The notes under the pieces were generated by a model that had not been told where the DNA came from, made no database searches, and saw nothing but the letters and a program-made list of their open reading frames with translations. 64,000 nucleotides of DNA from Heligmosomoides polygyrus polygyrus (Eukaryota > Nematoda > Chromadorea > Rhabditida > Heligmosomidae), in contig OX377202.1 in assembly GCA_947396885.1 (NCBI GenBank), forward strand, positions 17,670,001 through 17,734,000, in the 5' to 3' direction. The position numbers and the translations under genes are program-made. Below are positions 41,965 to 52,744 of the stretch, in pieces. Position 1 is the first letter of the stretch; every line of letters starts with the position of its first letter.

Positions 41965-42640
41965 TCTATTGAAAGATAGTGATCGCAATACAACGCAACG
42001 ACAACATCAATAAAGAAGCAGTAGCTCTTAAATGTCTAAGCACAAAAAATTTGTTTTGCTGCAATGCGTTTGAAAGAATTTTTGAATTTCGAAGAGGAAG
42101 TGGTCTATGTTGAAGATGGGCTACTCCTGCCTAATTGTAGAAAATTTGGCTCACACCGTGATTTTCGACTCAGAAGAGTAATTTATGTTGACCCCTTCTG
42201 GTAGTGGATGGACGCAGAGTATAAAACAGTGAAAACGATGACTGCAGACTGTTCCTTATAGAGTTTAGACTTTCTGTAGAGACCATACACACATCGAAGA
42301 TTCTGTTATACACTAAACTTGGCGTATAACAGAATCTAGTAGTTGGTAGTCTAAAATATTTTTTCTTTTCTCCGAAGAACCGGCACTTGAAATCTTGGCG
42401 TAAAGACCTTCACGAGCGTTCTTCTAGAAAAACTGTTCCGGATTCTTTTCAGTAATGCAATATGCTTCTTTTATTGTGAACAAGAAAAAGCAACCATTCT
42501 GCATTCCAACATATAATAGGACAAATATGGGTTTTGTAGGTAGCAGTGATAACTATGTATGGATGGAAATGCAAAGCATGCTTGCAATCTTTTTAAGAAC
42601 CTCTAATTGAAAATAGCAGAGGATGCTTTCCCTTTTCTTT
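41965..42640. other. Stretch without recognised gene, with one hairpin
   Basis: A 14-bp perfect hairpin (42298-42311 with 42324-42337, AGATTCTGTTATAC) is the only structure noticed. Confidence 0.4.
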
Positions 42641-42790
42641 AGCGCGGAATAAAAACGGGTTCTTACTGAATGGAAATCTTCGGTTCCTTACGAGGGCAAA
42701 AAAGCTACGGCGTACTCGAGAAAAACGTGCCATTCTTGCGCTACAGCAAAGCCTGGGCATCTCCACGGAACGGTTTTCTCTTATGGTTTG

Positions 42791-43288
42791 ATGGACATAT
42801 TAGAAGATGTGTAAGTGCCAGTGCCAAGTGCAACGGGTCTCCACGCTGTTTTGGCGGACCGGTATAGTGCTATGGTCATCTGAAGTCACCAGTCTAGAAA
42901 GGAAAGTCTATTCCTAAAACCCTGTGAAGTCCACTTGATTCGAAGCTAATGCCCCTTTTCGTGCTGCTGTGCCTAACGATCATGGCCCGCTATCCTCACT
43001 TCCAGAGAACTCGCTAGCGACTCCGATGCAAGCTTCCAATCAAAGGAACACCATTGGGAATGCGATTTCGACGAAATTCTCAAGGACATTTCACTCCACG
43101 GAGTTCGCCGGCGTTCGACCACCACCACGACGGATCCGCTCATGTGGTCTTCGTGGCGTGCAGCCGCCCTAATCTCACAGCCACATCGCGGCTTTCTCCA
43201 TACTAACCTCGGGAGTTCGGTTTTTCCCGTTTGGCGAAATCGCATCTCGAAACCAGTTTATCCTCCACACGCATGCCGCTTTCCCTAG
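42791..43288 (+). CDS. Candidate two-exon gene, acidic N-terminus, unknown function
   Basis: Exon 1 42791-42810 (ATG, seven codons) ends at a strong donor GT|GTAAGT in phase 2. Exon 2 43006-43288 follows acceptor CTCACTTCCAG and ends in TAG; the join is in frame and gives 100 residues. The protein begins MDILEDVELASDSDASFQSK and continues EHHWECDFDEILKDISLHGV, then a Thr run and a basic Pro-containing tail (ISKPVYPPHACRFP). The acidic Ser/Asp-rich start looks protein-like, but no domain was recognised. Alternative: the frame upstream of 42791 could extend exon 1 to about 42690 (another possible acceptor there). A hydrophobic ORF start at 42949 is in the wrong frame. Confidence 0.35.
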
Positions 43289-43587
43289 TTGGAACATTCC
43301 TTCCCTCTTTCCACGTTTATTTTTACTGCTGCCTTTGATAAAATTTAAAATTTGTTACAAAAGCATTTAGTGGTTTCTTCGCCGAAATGGAATATAGTGC
43401 ACTAAAAATTGCATTAAAACAGGAACTCTTCAATAAAGTGTTCTTCCAGGTTCCACATTGCATTTGGACTTTTATGTTGAACATTCCATTTTGTTCTGTT
43501 TTTTTTTACTCACTTCTCCATTACCGGTTCTTTTCTAGTCTTTTTCGATTTGCTCGCAAGTCATACGGTAGCGTGAAAGTCATATAA

Positions 43588-44490
43588 CATTTTCACGTAG
43601 AATTGGACACTTTTCAAATCAAATTGGGCACTCTTCTAAGCGAACTTGAAACTTTTGAAAAACAAATTTAGCATTTTCCAATTTAAAAATTAATATGTTT
43701 CAGGTTAAACTAAGCTCTGCTACACGGTAAAAATAATTGTTTAATCAAGGAAAACTTGAAATAACTTTTTTGTCTGAAATTTTCTATTTACCTGCCCTAG
43801 TAGGTAAACGCACTGTTTGAGGTTTAAAAAAGTTTTTAAAATATTAATTTTTTAAAAATGATAAAAATAAAAATAATAACAATAAAATTTCGCAGCACAC
43901 AAAGAAAGTAATTGTTTAGTGTACTAAAAGAAATTAACTTGAAGAATTGTTCTATGCACTTCAGTAGCTTTACGAGTTTCATTCGATTGTTAGGAAAATT
44001 CTGTTTTCGCGGAGTAAAACATATGTAAACGGCATCCTCACACCTCTTTTTCAATAAGCAACATTTACATTATCACTGAAATAAAAATTGCTGCGATCTA
44101 GTGAAGTGCACGGCGTGATCAATTCTTGTAATATGCTGAATGATTACTACATTTGCAGAAAAATTCAAAAAATAAGCTCATTATTTTTCTTTCACTACTT
44201 TCTTGTAAAACGTCAGGAAGGATTTTCACTTACTGAAACACATAAATTAAAATTTTAAAGCTATATTGATTGGCAGCTACCAGTGGATCGATGGAAGCCT
44301 GACCGGGGAGCCTGACCAACTTTTCTTTGAGAGCAAAATTATTCCAGTCCTGTTGGAGAGTTTCTAGTTTAATATGGAAGAAGCTTTTTTTGACTTGTTA
44401 GACGTTCAGTTTGATTTTAAATGGATCAAGCTTGCTTAAAAGAGTGTGTAGTTTGATTTGAAAAAGGGCCAATTTTCCGGGGTGCCCTAA
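43588..44490. mobile_element. DNA transposon family T, copy 2
   Basis: Left end TTTTCACGTAGAATTGGACAC then GGGCACTCTTCTAAGCG; right end TTGCTTAAAAGAGTGTGTAG and AATTTTCCGGGG. Interior AATCAAGGAAAACTTGAAAT and TTTACCTGCCCTAGTA match the other copies. No transposase. Confidence 0.6.
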
Positions 44491-44667
44491 GCATTCTTCC
44501 AGTGACTGGTATTGTGCGAGATTTTTCAATGGCTTGTTTGGATCCTAAAATGGTTTGCGAACAGGAAATAACACTGTATTTGACTATAGTGCTAGTGCAT
44601 GATAAATGGCTAAGCTCTTAAATAATTAAATGCACAAACGTTATAATTACTGCAAACAGTGCGTAGT

Positions 44668-44860
44668 AGCGCGGTCAGAAGTGGCACAGTGTCTCGTTTG
44701 GACTCCGAATGGAGGTGGTTCTTGGTTCGAGTCCCGCCCAGGACAGGCTTTCATCGATCCACTGGTCGCTCCCAATCATTATATGGACCGAATACGCATT
44801 CAACTGTCTCCACAAAGTGAGTGGTGCATTCCGTACAAAAGCAGACTGACGCTGTTTACA
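44668..44860 (+). repeat. SINE1-related variant
   Basis: Head AGTAGCGCGGTCAGAAGTGG, a canonical B-box GGTTCTTGGTTCGAGTCCCG, then CAATCATTATATGGACCGAA and TGCATTCCGTAC. The middle body is deleted. The B-box is closer to a true tRNA here than in the main family. Confidence 0.65.
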
Positions 44861-45044
44861 GTTAATTAAAAATTGTAATAACAGTGCACCGACATTGATA
44901 GACTGTTAAATTCGTATTTTTGGGAGCGAAAGCAATCTTTGCGCGGAATCACGACATTCTAAGAACTTTTGATTACTCTAATCCTATAGCTTGCGTAAAT
45001 CATTTATGTTTTCACACTTGTTCAAGCATGCAAAGGCTATAACG

Positions 45045-45670
45045 TCTGCTGGGCGCCTAGTATGTCGCTAAGTCGGAGGAGACGCCGATTGCCACGTGCA
45101 TATGCTTCCAGGTTCATGGTTCGGATTTCCCGCCCAGGCCAACCAAGTCTTTTGTTCGTCTGGGTTGATGAAATGCTACCAACGAACGATAAAGGCTTCT
45201 CTTAAGGCTTAAGACAGATACCAGTAGCATGTACTGGGCTCGTCACAGTGCAGTCGAAGCAGGCGCATAAACTTGTGGGCAAATTTTTTGGTTCTGATTT
45301 CCTGACCTGCCCAACCAGACCTTAAATCCTTTTGAGGTCTATGAATCGCTACCAGGGGCCGGATTCATCAACAGTTAAACCCGTGGATATGCGGGATATA
45401 AGGGGTAGTGATAAGATAAGTCAGGTAGAGATAAGGTAAGAACCATAGACGCGGGCTTCATCGTGGGTATCTCTACCCCCTATACCCGCGGATTAGTCGT
45501 TGATGAATCAGGCCCCAGACTTGTCTGGAGAAGGTGTAACACTGACCCGCCCGTCGGCTATCCAACGAAAGTCATAATGCATATATCAAAAGCGCATTCA
45601 AATTGCCCCTACGACATACTGTAGAAGAATGCCTATGCATCCACCAAACTAGCTTGGTCACTTCTACTGA
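45045..45670 (+). repeat. SINE1 interrupted by a MITE
   Basis: Head CGCCTAGTATGTCGCTAAGTCGG, B-box region AGGTTCATGGTTCGGATTTC, body ending GAATCGCTACCAG at 45356; resumes AGACTTGTCTGGAGAAGG at 45521. A partial internal duplication of the head-body region is present (45240-45330). Confidence 0.75.
45355..45520. mobile_element. MITE with GGGGCCGGATTCATCAAC ends, inserted in SINE1
   Basis: Left GGGGCCGGATTCATCAAC and right GTTGATGAATCAGGCCCC are inverted. Inner arms also pair (AACCCGTGG/CCGCGGATTAG; GGATATAAGGGGTA/ACCCCCTATACCC). About 165 bp, no ORF. The host SINE reads through cleanly when it is removed, with at most a 1-3 bp duplication. Confidence 0.8.
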
Positions 45671-46265
45671 CGGAATGTTTTTAATTAGCGCATGTCCACT
45701 ACATTACAGTGGCTACTGTCCCTGACAACGAGATTGGGTGTGACGGCATCTCGAAGCCGCTTCACAAAAAGTACACAAGGAGTTCTCCACAACTGTCGAA
45801 GCAAGTCCAGCTCGAATGATTGACGTGCTGTAGTTACGTAGTTTTTTTACCACCGCGTGCTTGAGGTTCTTTTAGCTGTTCTTCTTCAAAACAACTTTTT
45901 TAGACCCTTTACTTTTTTCAACCTAAACGGTGACTGTCACACTGACTAAGGTCCAGCCAACAAGGGAGGAACTGCCTGTGTGGTGTGACCGAGGGAGAAG
46001 GAAATCTTTTTTAGCCTGCGTCTGGTATTCTTGATGACGCTGACAAGATCAATGACGTAGAAGGTGAAACTTTGAGTCGCAGTTGCCAAATCGCGAATCT
46101 AATTAAGGTCTTATTTCTTAACCAAAGGAACTCTCATCAAATTCAATCTGCTGCTGGGTAAGTACGAAAAGCTCTGCTCAAAACTGTAGAAACTTATCGA
46201 GTGTAAAACACCAGGTATTGGTGCCAATGTGTTTTTTGTTGTTGACATTTATGGTTACTTCATCT
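45671..46265. other. Stretch without recognised gene
   Basis: No repeat or ORF of note. Confidence 0.35.
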
Positions 46266-46267
46266 CA

Positions 46268-46545
46268 CTTTGGGCTCGTGTAGCGCAGTCGGACGAGGCG
46301 CCGACTGTCGCCTGCACCCGATACCAGGTTCCTGGTTCGGATTTCCCGCCCAGGCCAACCAAGCCTTTCACCCCTCCGGTGAATTGGTACCAGACTTGCT
46401 TGGAAGGATGAAGAGCTGACTTGTTCATCGGCTGGCCACCGCAAGTATGGCCAGACGTGCATTAAATTCGCCTCCATCTCGTAGAAGTATTATAGGAGGC
46501 GTGGCGCATCCCAAAAGGGATTGAGTAACGCCGTCCTTCATCGCA
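46268..46545 (+). repeat. SINE1, full length
   Basis: CTCGTGTAGCGCAGTCGGAC, CAGGTTCCTGGTTCGGATTT, CTTGCTTGGAAGGATGAAGAG and GGCGTGGCGCATCCCAAAAG. The CATCCCTCCGGGGTCGGTG block is shortened. The 60-70 codon ORFs over it are shadows. Confidence 0.85.
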
Positions 46546-46602
46546 CGTTTTCGTTCACGTTCTCGTACACTTTCTATGCTAGACATTTGCCTGGGCTTTG
46601 AT

Positions 46603-46627
46603 TAAATAAATAAATAAATAAATAAAT
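46603..46627. repeat. (AAAT)n microsatellite
   Basis: Six AAAT units between two SINE1 copies. Confidence 0.95.
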
Positions 46628-46711
46628 GAACTGATAAAATTGCTTTTGTCGTCTTGAATAAGGGCCCTTTTTTACACGGCAATTTTTTCCAAAAACAAAA
46701 ATGAGGGTACG

Positions 46712-46985
46712 ATGCATGTAGCGCAGTAGTAGAATACGCCGGCTGTCGCATGCACCCGAATCACGGTCGTGGTTTAAGGTTCTCGCACTGACCAGCTAAG
46801 TTTTCCATTGGTGTGAGGTCAGTGAATTGGTATCATACCTGTCTGGGAAAGTCAGTCACTGACTTGTCCAGTACTGACCACCGCAAGTCATTGTATAGGT
46901 CAAAGAACCTCCACATCCACTAGGAGTAAAATACGTGGCACATCCTAAATGGGATTGAGTACCGTCATTTATCATTTGTCCTTGA
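46712..46985 (+). repeat. SINE1, diverged full-length copy
   Basis: CATGTAGCGCAGTAGTAGAA, AATCACGGTCGTGGTTTAAGG (decayed B-box), TCAGTGAATTGGTATCATAC and AATACGTGGCACATCCTAAA. Confidence 0.75.
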
Positions 46986-47077
46986 CAGAAAAGGTCTAAT
47001 TAAGTAAACTCTTCGGAATCTTCATGATAACTGATTGTCGAGGACCGCTGCAAAACAGTTCAAATCAGTTTAACCGT

Positions 47078-47232
47078 GAGGCCAGATTCGTCAACCACTT
47101 ACCGCCCTCTACCTGTGAAAATACCTCCAAATCCCCTGATATGACATTCATTAGCGGCATGGTTTCGGTGAGGTTTTGGCGGTATTTTCACCGTAAGAGG
47201 GCGACAAGCAGTTGATGAGCCTAATACCTGGT
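47078..47232. mobile_element. MITE related to the TTCATCAAC group
   Basis: GGCCAGATTCGTCAACCACTT with CGCCCTCTACCTGTGAAAATACC at the left, and the inverted GGTATTTTCACCGTAAGAGGGC with AGCAGTTGATGAGCCTAATACC at the right: arms of about 46 bp with mismatches. No ORF. Confidence 0.7.
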
Positions 47233-47319
47233 CTATTTGCCAGTTTCGGCAACCTCAGAGTATTCTATATCGAAGAACACCACCGGAACAGAGTATTTCT
47301 CAGCATTGGCTTACGCCTG

Positions 47320-47600
47320 GTAGCTCAATCAAAGGATTCGCGGACCATCATACCGGATGCATTCCCAGTCGAGGTTCCTGGTTTTGGTACCGTCTAGGAT
47401 TCCCAGGTTTTTTATACATTCCTTAGTCGGCGAACTGGTACCAGACTTGCCTGTGAAGAATAACACACAAGCATGTACATCGGCTCCTTTTGTGGGCCAA
47501 ATACGTGCTCAAATTGCCTCTATGATATCCCTAGGAGTTGAATGCGTAGCGCTTCCGAAATGGAGTACAACTAACGCTTTCTATTAACGTTTCTCCTTTC
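47320..47600 (+). repeat. SINE1, diverged copy
   Basis: TGGTAGCTCAATCAAAGGAT (A-box region), CGAGGTTCCTGGTTTTGG, TCGGCGAACTGGTACCAGAC and GAATGCGTAGCGCTTCCGAAA. A further SINE1 tail (TGCCTCCATGATTCCCTTAG, AATACGTGGCGCGTACTAAA) follows at 47680-47780. Confidence 0.7.
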
Positions 47601-47894
47601 ATTGCGCTACTTCGTTGCTTTTTCTAAAAGTCTTCGCCGTCTCCAGCTCGCCTATCTGAAAAGCTTTAGGTCTCAAATTTTGCGCTAAAATTGCCTCCAT
47701 GATTCCCTTAGAAGTTGAATACGTGGCGCGTACTAAAAAGAGCATAACTAACACTTTTCATTGACCTTCAACCCTTCGTTGGACTACCGCGTGGCTTTCC
47801 AGCAAATCTTCAGAGTCTCCTGTTCGACCAACTAAAAAAGCCTTCGGTGTGAATTTCATTAAACGACCGGCCGATGATCCGCGACGCTACTCAC

Positions 47895-48009
47895 CAACCG
47901 GCTGACCGTGGTCTCGTTCTCGTTGACTCATTGAAGCCGCCGCCCTAGCTGCTGCTGCTGCTGCTGAAGCAGCTTCGACAGCGACTTCATGGTTCTGGTT
48001 CGGCCTCAT
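47895..48009 (-). CDS. Candidate first coding exon, poly-Ala protein, unknown function
   Basis: On the minus strand an ATG (48009) preceded by an in-frame TGA (eight codons upstream) opens MRPNQNHEVAVEAASAAAAA then RAAASMSQRERDHGQPV and ends at an excellent donor TTG|GTGAGTA in phase 1. The Ala run is encoded by a (CTG)n stretch. GC content and codon pattern resemble the receptor exons. No downstream minus-strand partner exon was identified, so this rests on start and donor context alone; it could be a chance ORF over a trinucleotide repeat. Confidence 0.3.
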
Positions 48010-48339
48010 GTCCCTGAATCTCCTTGATCAATCTCCGCTAGCACGCAGCCGTAGCCCCTTCGTCGAACGTTGCTTCTCTTCTTGTGAACTATAATGGGAT
48101 TGTCCTCTTTTTTCTCGTGTGCTTAAGCCGAACGAGTCATTGGAGAAAGTGAGCGATTCAGCGATAGGTGCCATGGGCAGTTCTCTTTTCTTGTCCAAAT
48201 ATGTAACTGTGTCATTATCTTTTTATCTCTGTTGACAGCTACAAAATGGGTGATGGCAAGCTCTGCTACATCTGTGCTGGAGACATACTGCTAAAATGAA
48301 CACTAAGATCCTCGAGTTTGGCTCGCTGCACATGAATTG

Positions 48340-48760
48340 ACATTGACATTAAAATTTTTATTTATTTATTATTTATTTAGTTCTTTATTCCCTTATCAGA
48401 CATGAGCATAGTCATGCATTACATAACTAATTTGACATAAACAAATATTAGGTCAAGCAAACTTACAACAAGCATAAAATCAAACACGGCACAACTAACG
48501 TAGCTTCTTACGTAACATTAAGGACATGAACGAATTCACAGACATGTTCATGATATTCTCATTCTCACCTAGTAAAAAGTTCAGCTCGTTGAGATTTCTG
48601 TAAGTGAGGAAGTTTGGTCTCGTCTGCGATTTTGGAACAGGAAGGTGAAGCATTAGTTTCCCTCTCCAATTCGAAGTCATTGGTGTACCAAAAAATGTCG
48701 TGGGATCTATTGAAATTCTGTTTGTAAGAATCTTAAACATCATGGTCATGTCGACTATTT
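48340..48760 (-). pseudogene. LINE D-like 3' end (CR1/jockey-type C-terminus)
   Basis: The minus strand reads MTMMFKILTNRISIDPTTFF, RGKLMLHLPVPKSQTRPNFL and TYRNLNELNFLL to a stop near 48495, then an A/T-rich tail ending in a short TGTCAA repeat (48340-48355). The pattern (R..L.LP.P.S.T...FL..R) is the conserved end of CR1/jockey-type RT proteins, as in LINE D at 22414-22638. Confidence 0.65.
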
Positions 48761-48769
48761 ATTTAACCA

Positions 48770-49345
48770 TGGGACACCAGGGAAGTGTCTTAACCGAATG
48801 TCTGACCACGAAAATGAATACTATCACGAGAATCTCCACCCTTGAGATAGTAGGAAGGTAGGCTTCGTTTTTGCGGAGTCCTTGAACCCAAGGAGCTGGG
48901 GACCCCAAATTTTACTATGCGATCGCATGCACGCGTGCTAAACTACCGTAATCGACCAAAAGTTCAAAAATGGATATCATATTCGTAAACAGCACCCCAA
49001 ATAATCCCCTTAGGCAAAGTCTGGGTGAAGCTGAAAATTGAAGCAATGAAATTCTACCACTTCGACCTCGACAATGAGCTAGGAGTTGCGAAAGGCTAAT
49101 AGTGCCGCTTCAGATCTACCCATGACAGTCACATACTCAGGGGAGCGTACACTCATGTCACAACTTTTTGAAAGATCCCTCTGCACACCTATCTTCAATA
49201 AAAAATCTCTTTATATGTAACATTTTTAATTGGTCGGCTCACCAGACGAGTTCCAAGACCAACGTGCCGCCGTCCAGCAATATGTTAGAATATGGCTGTG
49301 ACTTATACTCGCTGACCTGCTGGGACTGCAGTAGTTACTTGCTCG
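48770..49345 (-). repeat. Dispersed repeat family U, copy 2
   Basis: Reverse counterpart of 31140-31720. The ORF at 49168-49617 begins inside this repeat and is not considered a gene. Confidence 0.7.
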
Positions 49346-49659
49346 TTTTCGTTAGTGCGTCTAGTTGTTCACCTTCGAAGGGCTGTAGGGTGCAACTGGA
49401 CTTACGCAACGATCGGCTGCCCTTCTTTGATCATGTGGAATACCTGCTAGGTGAGGTGGGCTGGACACATATTCTCGTCTTGTGGACTGGTGCCATCATA
49501 TGCCCTTGTAATGGCTATAATTATGTCTTGAAGGAAAGGTTCATTCCCCATGTAGCCAAGGGTCCTATCAAAAACCTGCAGAAAATACAAAGTTTCGCAT
49601 ATAAAGAGGGCAACTGATGAAAATCTCTTACTGAACACTAACTTGACAGCCTGTAGTGG

Positions 49660-50060
49660 AATATATGCATAGGAAAAGTTGGGAAGGTGATATATACCAA
49701 GCAAGGAATGAACATTTAAAAATGAAAAAAAATTGGCGAGGCACGAGGAGAGAACATCTGAGCCTTTGCCCTTGACTTACCGCCACCTCCAGCTGAGCCA
49801 CTGAGCTGCTTGCACCGGTATCTTTCACCGTCTCCGTTATTTCCACGTAGGGGTACGAACAAACGTGGTAGGTGCGTGCTGACAGTAAATCTCAATTCTG
49901 GACTTTCACGGGTCCCTAACTCCTAGGGTTTATAGACTTTGAAAAAATGAAACCTACATTCCTACTATATCAGGGGTGAAGCTCCTCGTGGTGGTATTCA
50001 TTTTCAACATTCAGACATACGCCTGAGACAATTCCCTGGTCAGCTAAATATCAATTCTTG
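49660..50060 (-). repeat. tRNA-like repeat family S3, uninterrupted copy
   Basis: The minus strand matches 27610-27955 and continues through the point where LINE C interrupts that copy (TATATCACCTTCCCAACTTT). The tRNA-like head near 49745-49830 is diverged (GCTCAGTGGCTCAGCTGGAGG). Confidence 0.65.
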
Positions 50061-50064
50061 TGTT

Positions 50065-50560
50065 ACCTTTTCAACACGTATAGCACTACGTTGAAATATT
50101 TATCAAACGGGTACGCGCAGACAAACTCGCCAGATCATTGTGTCTCCCAAGTAGCAAGTTAAATTGTTTTGAGAAAAAACTAGTATAACAAGGATATGAG
50201 CATGAGGAGCTACGTAGTGAGATCCTTTCTTTCACATTAAAGTGGCAGGGCTTATTGTTCCCAGCAACTTCTATCAAGCGTTCAATACTCTTCAACTGTC
50301 AGTTGGTTATACTGGATTGTCTGAAGCAAAATTCCTGATACACAAAAGTTATTGTAAAGCGGTTCCACTGAGTGGTATCTTTCCTTCCATATCGGTCTGC
50401 TTGGATTTTTTCCATCGCAGATTTCTTACAATGAACTTTGTCCTTTTAAGAGCGGGATACCGTAATGGTAAAAAACATCCATGATGCGATAGTATGGTGA
50501 CTTTAACTATTCGTCCACATCTAGCACATTGTCTTTCGAGTAATTCCATAATATCACTGC
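50065..50560. other. Stretch without recognised gene
   Basis: An 80-codon plus ORF (50242-50484) has no features; nothing else was recognised. Confidence 0.35.
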
Positions 50561-50567
50561 TCCAAGG

Positions 50568-50865
50568 GCTCGTGTAGCGCAGTCGGAGGAGGCGCTGGCT
50601 GTGGCGTGCAGCCGATGCCAGGTTCCTGGCTCGGACTTCCCGCCCAGGCCAACCAAGCCTTCCATCCCTCCGGGGTCGGTGAATTGCTACCAGACATGTT
50701 AGGGAAGGATAGAACCTGACTCCGAATGTGCATCGGCTGGCCACCGCAAGTCATTGTATGGCCAAATACGCATTCAAATCGTCTCCACGACATTAAGTAG
50801 AAGTAGAATGCGTGGCGCATCCCAAAAGGGATTGAGTAACGCCGTCCTTTATCCTTTTTTATCCA
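50568..50865 (+). repeat. SINE1, full length
   Basis: GCTCGTGTAGCGCAGTCGGA, CAGGTTCCTGGCTCGGACTT, TCCATCCCTCCGGGGTCGGTG, GCAAGTCATTGTATGGCCAA, GAATGCGTGGCGCATCCCAA and CCTTTATCC. The minus-strand ORFs over it are shadows. Confidence 0.9.
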
Positions 50866-50869
50866 CTGC

Positions 50870-51990
50870 TCTAATGTATGGTTCTATCTAAAGTAGGTGT
50901 TTCTATACCTTGGAACCGTAGTATCGCTCCTGTTCCTTATTTGCTATGCTTTTCGTCTGAGTGCACTCTTTGTCGAGTGTACGAAATAATTAAATAACAG
51001 GCCATACAAGTTTTTTTTTCAAAAATTATGACGTGTCCGCGTCGTTTTGGTGCACACCAACAGTTTGCTCCCAGCACCGTCCTCATCTTAGAGACTATGT
51101 GGTCTTCTTTTCCCTAATATGATTATGGCGCTGTGCAGTGACACATGATTTCGGGCTTATCGCAGACATCTCGATTCATCTGAGTGCGGCTTAATAGTTC
51201 CGTCCGTCGTTCCGTCGTTAGCTGGATAGGCCCGGAATCGACGCCTCTGATCACCATCGCCATGAGGACTCACAGATGCATATCTTGCAGAGCGACAAGC
51301 GGATCTAATCAGCCTTCACATTACCTCCTTTCTTGGCGCATGTTCTCAGCACTTCACAGCGCGTTTCCAGACTATTCAACTGCCGGAACCAATAGATTTA
51401 AGCCGTTCCTCCTCGCCACCCTGCCACTCTTTCTCGTTGTCATGAAGCCTTTGGACTCGAATGCGCTCAACCTTCCTTCTTTGATAAAACTCCGTCTTTA
51501 TCAAAGGCGAGATAGAAACGCAACTTGTCCTCTTCGTTATCGAAGTTTGGAGCTGACAATTTCCATATACGTTTGCAATGATTTTTCTGATTTCCAAAGT
51601 CTAGCAAAGGGATAACCTTCTGCATTCTGCGTTGGCATATCTAGCTACCATTACCCGACTGACCAGTAAGATATGAGCGGCTTAGAATAACCTGAGTCGG
51701 AAGTCGAACCAGCAAATTCAGTCGCAGATAACCTTCCATTCTGTGCTGCATTGATAATCTTGACTTAGCGCCACGATGCTCGACTTGCCGTTTGGCCGCT
51801 CTTGACCAGCCATTGACCTTCCTAGTTCTCCTAAAATAAATTCCTCCATGTTCAGCAATATTTTCATTCTTTTAGCTATGCTTAGATGCAAGGCACATTT
51901 CTTCTGGCATTCTTGAAAAAAGAAATCAGTGCTCTTTGTACACTATTGAGCTAACTACAGTAGCATGCATAGAGTTTTGTAGGGAAAAGT
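50870..51990. other. Stretch without recognised gene
   Basis: A 143-codon plus ORF (51184-51615) lacks domain, splice or start support; I do not call it a gene. Confidence 0.35.
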
Positions 51991-51997
51991 GGTGTGT

Positions 51998-52480
51998 ACA
52001 TCTTCTTCTTCTGCTTCAGCGTCTGTCCCGTCTCGTAGCGGGGTCCGCTATTCTGGTGTCATGACGCCACCTTTCCCAATCCAGCGCTAGATCAGGATGG
52101 ACACCAGCAACCTTCAAATCCCTATGTAACGTGTCAGACCATCGCTGCTTCGGGCGTCCTTAGGCTGGTTTCCTGACACTACCAACTCAAGGCCTATCCT
52201 GCGGACGCTGTCTCCTTTCCACGCAGAACGTGGTCGCACCATCGTAGGCGAGCTTCGTGCATCTTGTCGGCTATCGGCGCGACACCGAACTTCTGCCGAA
52301 TGCATCGTTTCCGATGCGGTCCATGTGCGTGACTCCAGCCGTCCAGCGCAGCATCTACGTCTCCATGACGCTGAGGCGCGTTTCAACCTCTTTGGTCGCA
52401 AGCCAACACTCAGTGCCATACATTGCTACCGACCGGACGATTGCTCTGCAGATCTTCGACTTCAGGTGCTCTGGTGGAAA
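51998..52480 (-). repeat. LINE family C, 3' fragment
   Basis: Minus-strand match to 27990-28460: TAGCGGGGTCCGCTATTCTGG, GTCATGACGCCACC, CCAGCGCTAGATCAGG, CCGTCCAGCGCAGCAT. It ends in a short (GAA) run at the 3' side (52003-52014). Frames are broken. Confidence 0.85.
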
Positions 52481-52499
52481 AGTGGTATGTATATGACAA

Positions 52500-52668
52500 A
52501 GGACAAAGGATAAGACACAGCCCTATTCCATCCCTACCAGGAAGCGCCACGCATTTCACTTCTATAGGGTGTCGTGGAGGCAATTTGCTTGGGTGTTTGA
52601 CCCATACAATGACTTGCGGTGACAATCTGATGAAAAAGCCAGTGTTCTATCCTTTCCAGACGAGTCTA
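52500..52668 (-). repeat. SINE1 3' half
   Basis: The minus strand reads GAAATGCGTGGCGCTTCCTGG, GCCTCCACGACACCCTATAG and GTCATTGTATGGGTC, ending at GGAAAGGATAGAAC. Confidence 0.75.
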
Positions 52669-52669
52669 A

Positions 52670-52721
52670 CGCAGGTGGCAACGTGCAATTAATCGAGTCT
52701 TTCTGCACGTTGCCACCTGCG
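52670..52721. repeat. 18-bp perfect hairpin between SINE and LINE B fragments
   Basis: CGCAGGTGGCAACGTGCA (52670-52687) pairs exactly with 52704-52721 around a 16-nt loop. Confidence 0.85.
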
Positions 52722-52744
52722 AATCAACAAGAATGTGAGAAGAA

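Noticed and set aside
48247..48297. Short plus frame MGDGKLCYICAGDILLK, reminiscent of a nuclear-receptor zinc finger start
   Set aside because: Only 17 codons before a stop, with no donor site nearby and no second Cys pair.
49168..49617. 149-residue plus ORF
   Set aside because: Starts in repeat family U and has no domain, splice or compositional support.
51184..51615. 143-residue plus ORF
   Set aside because: No start or splice context, no domain, and the composition resembles background.
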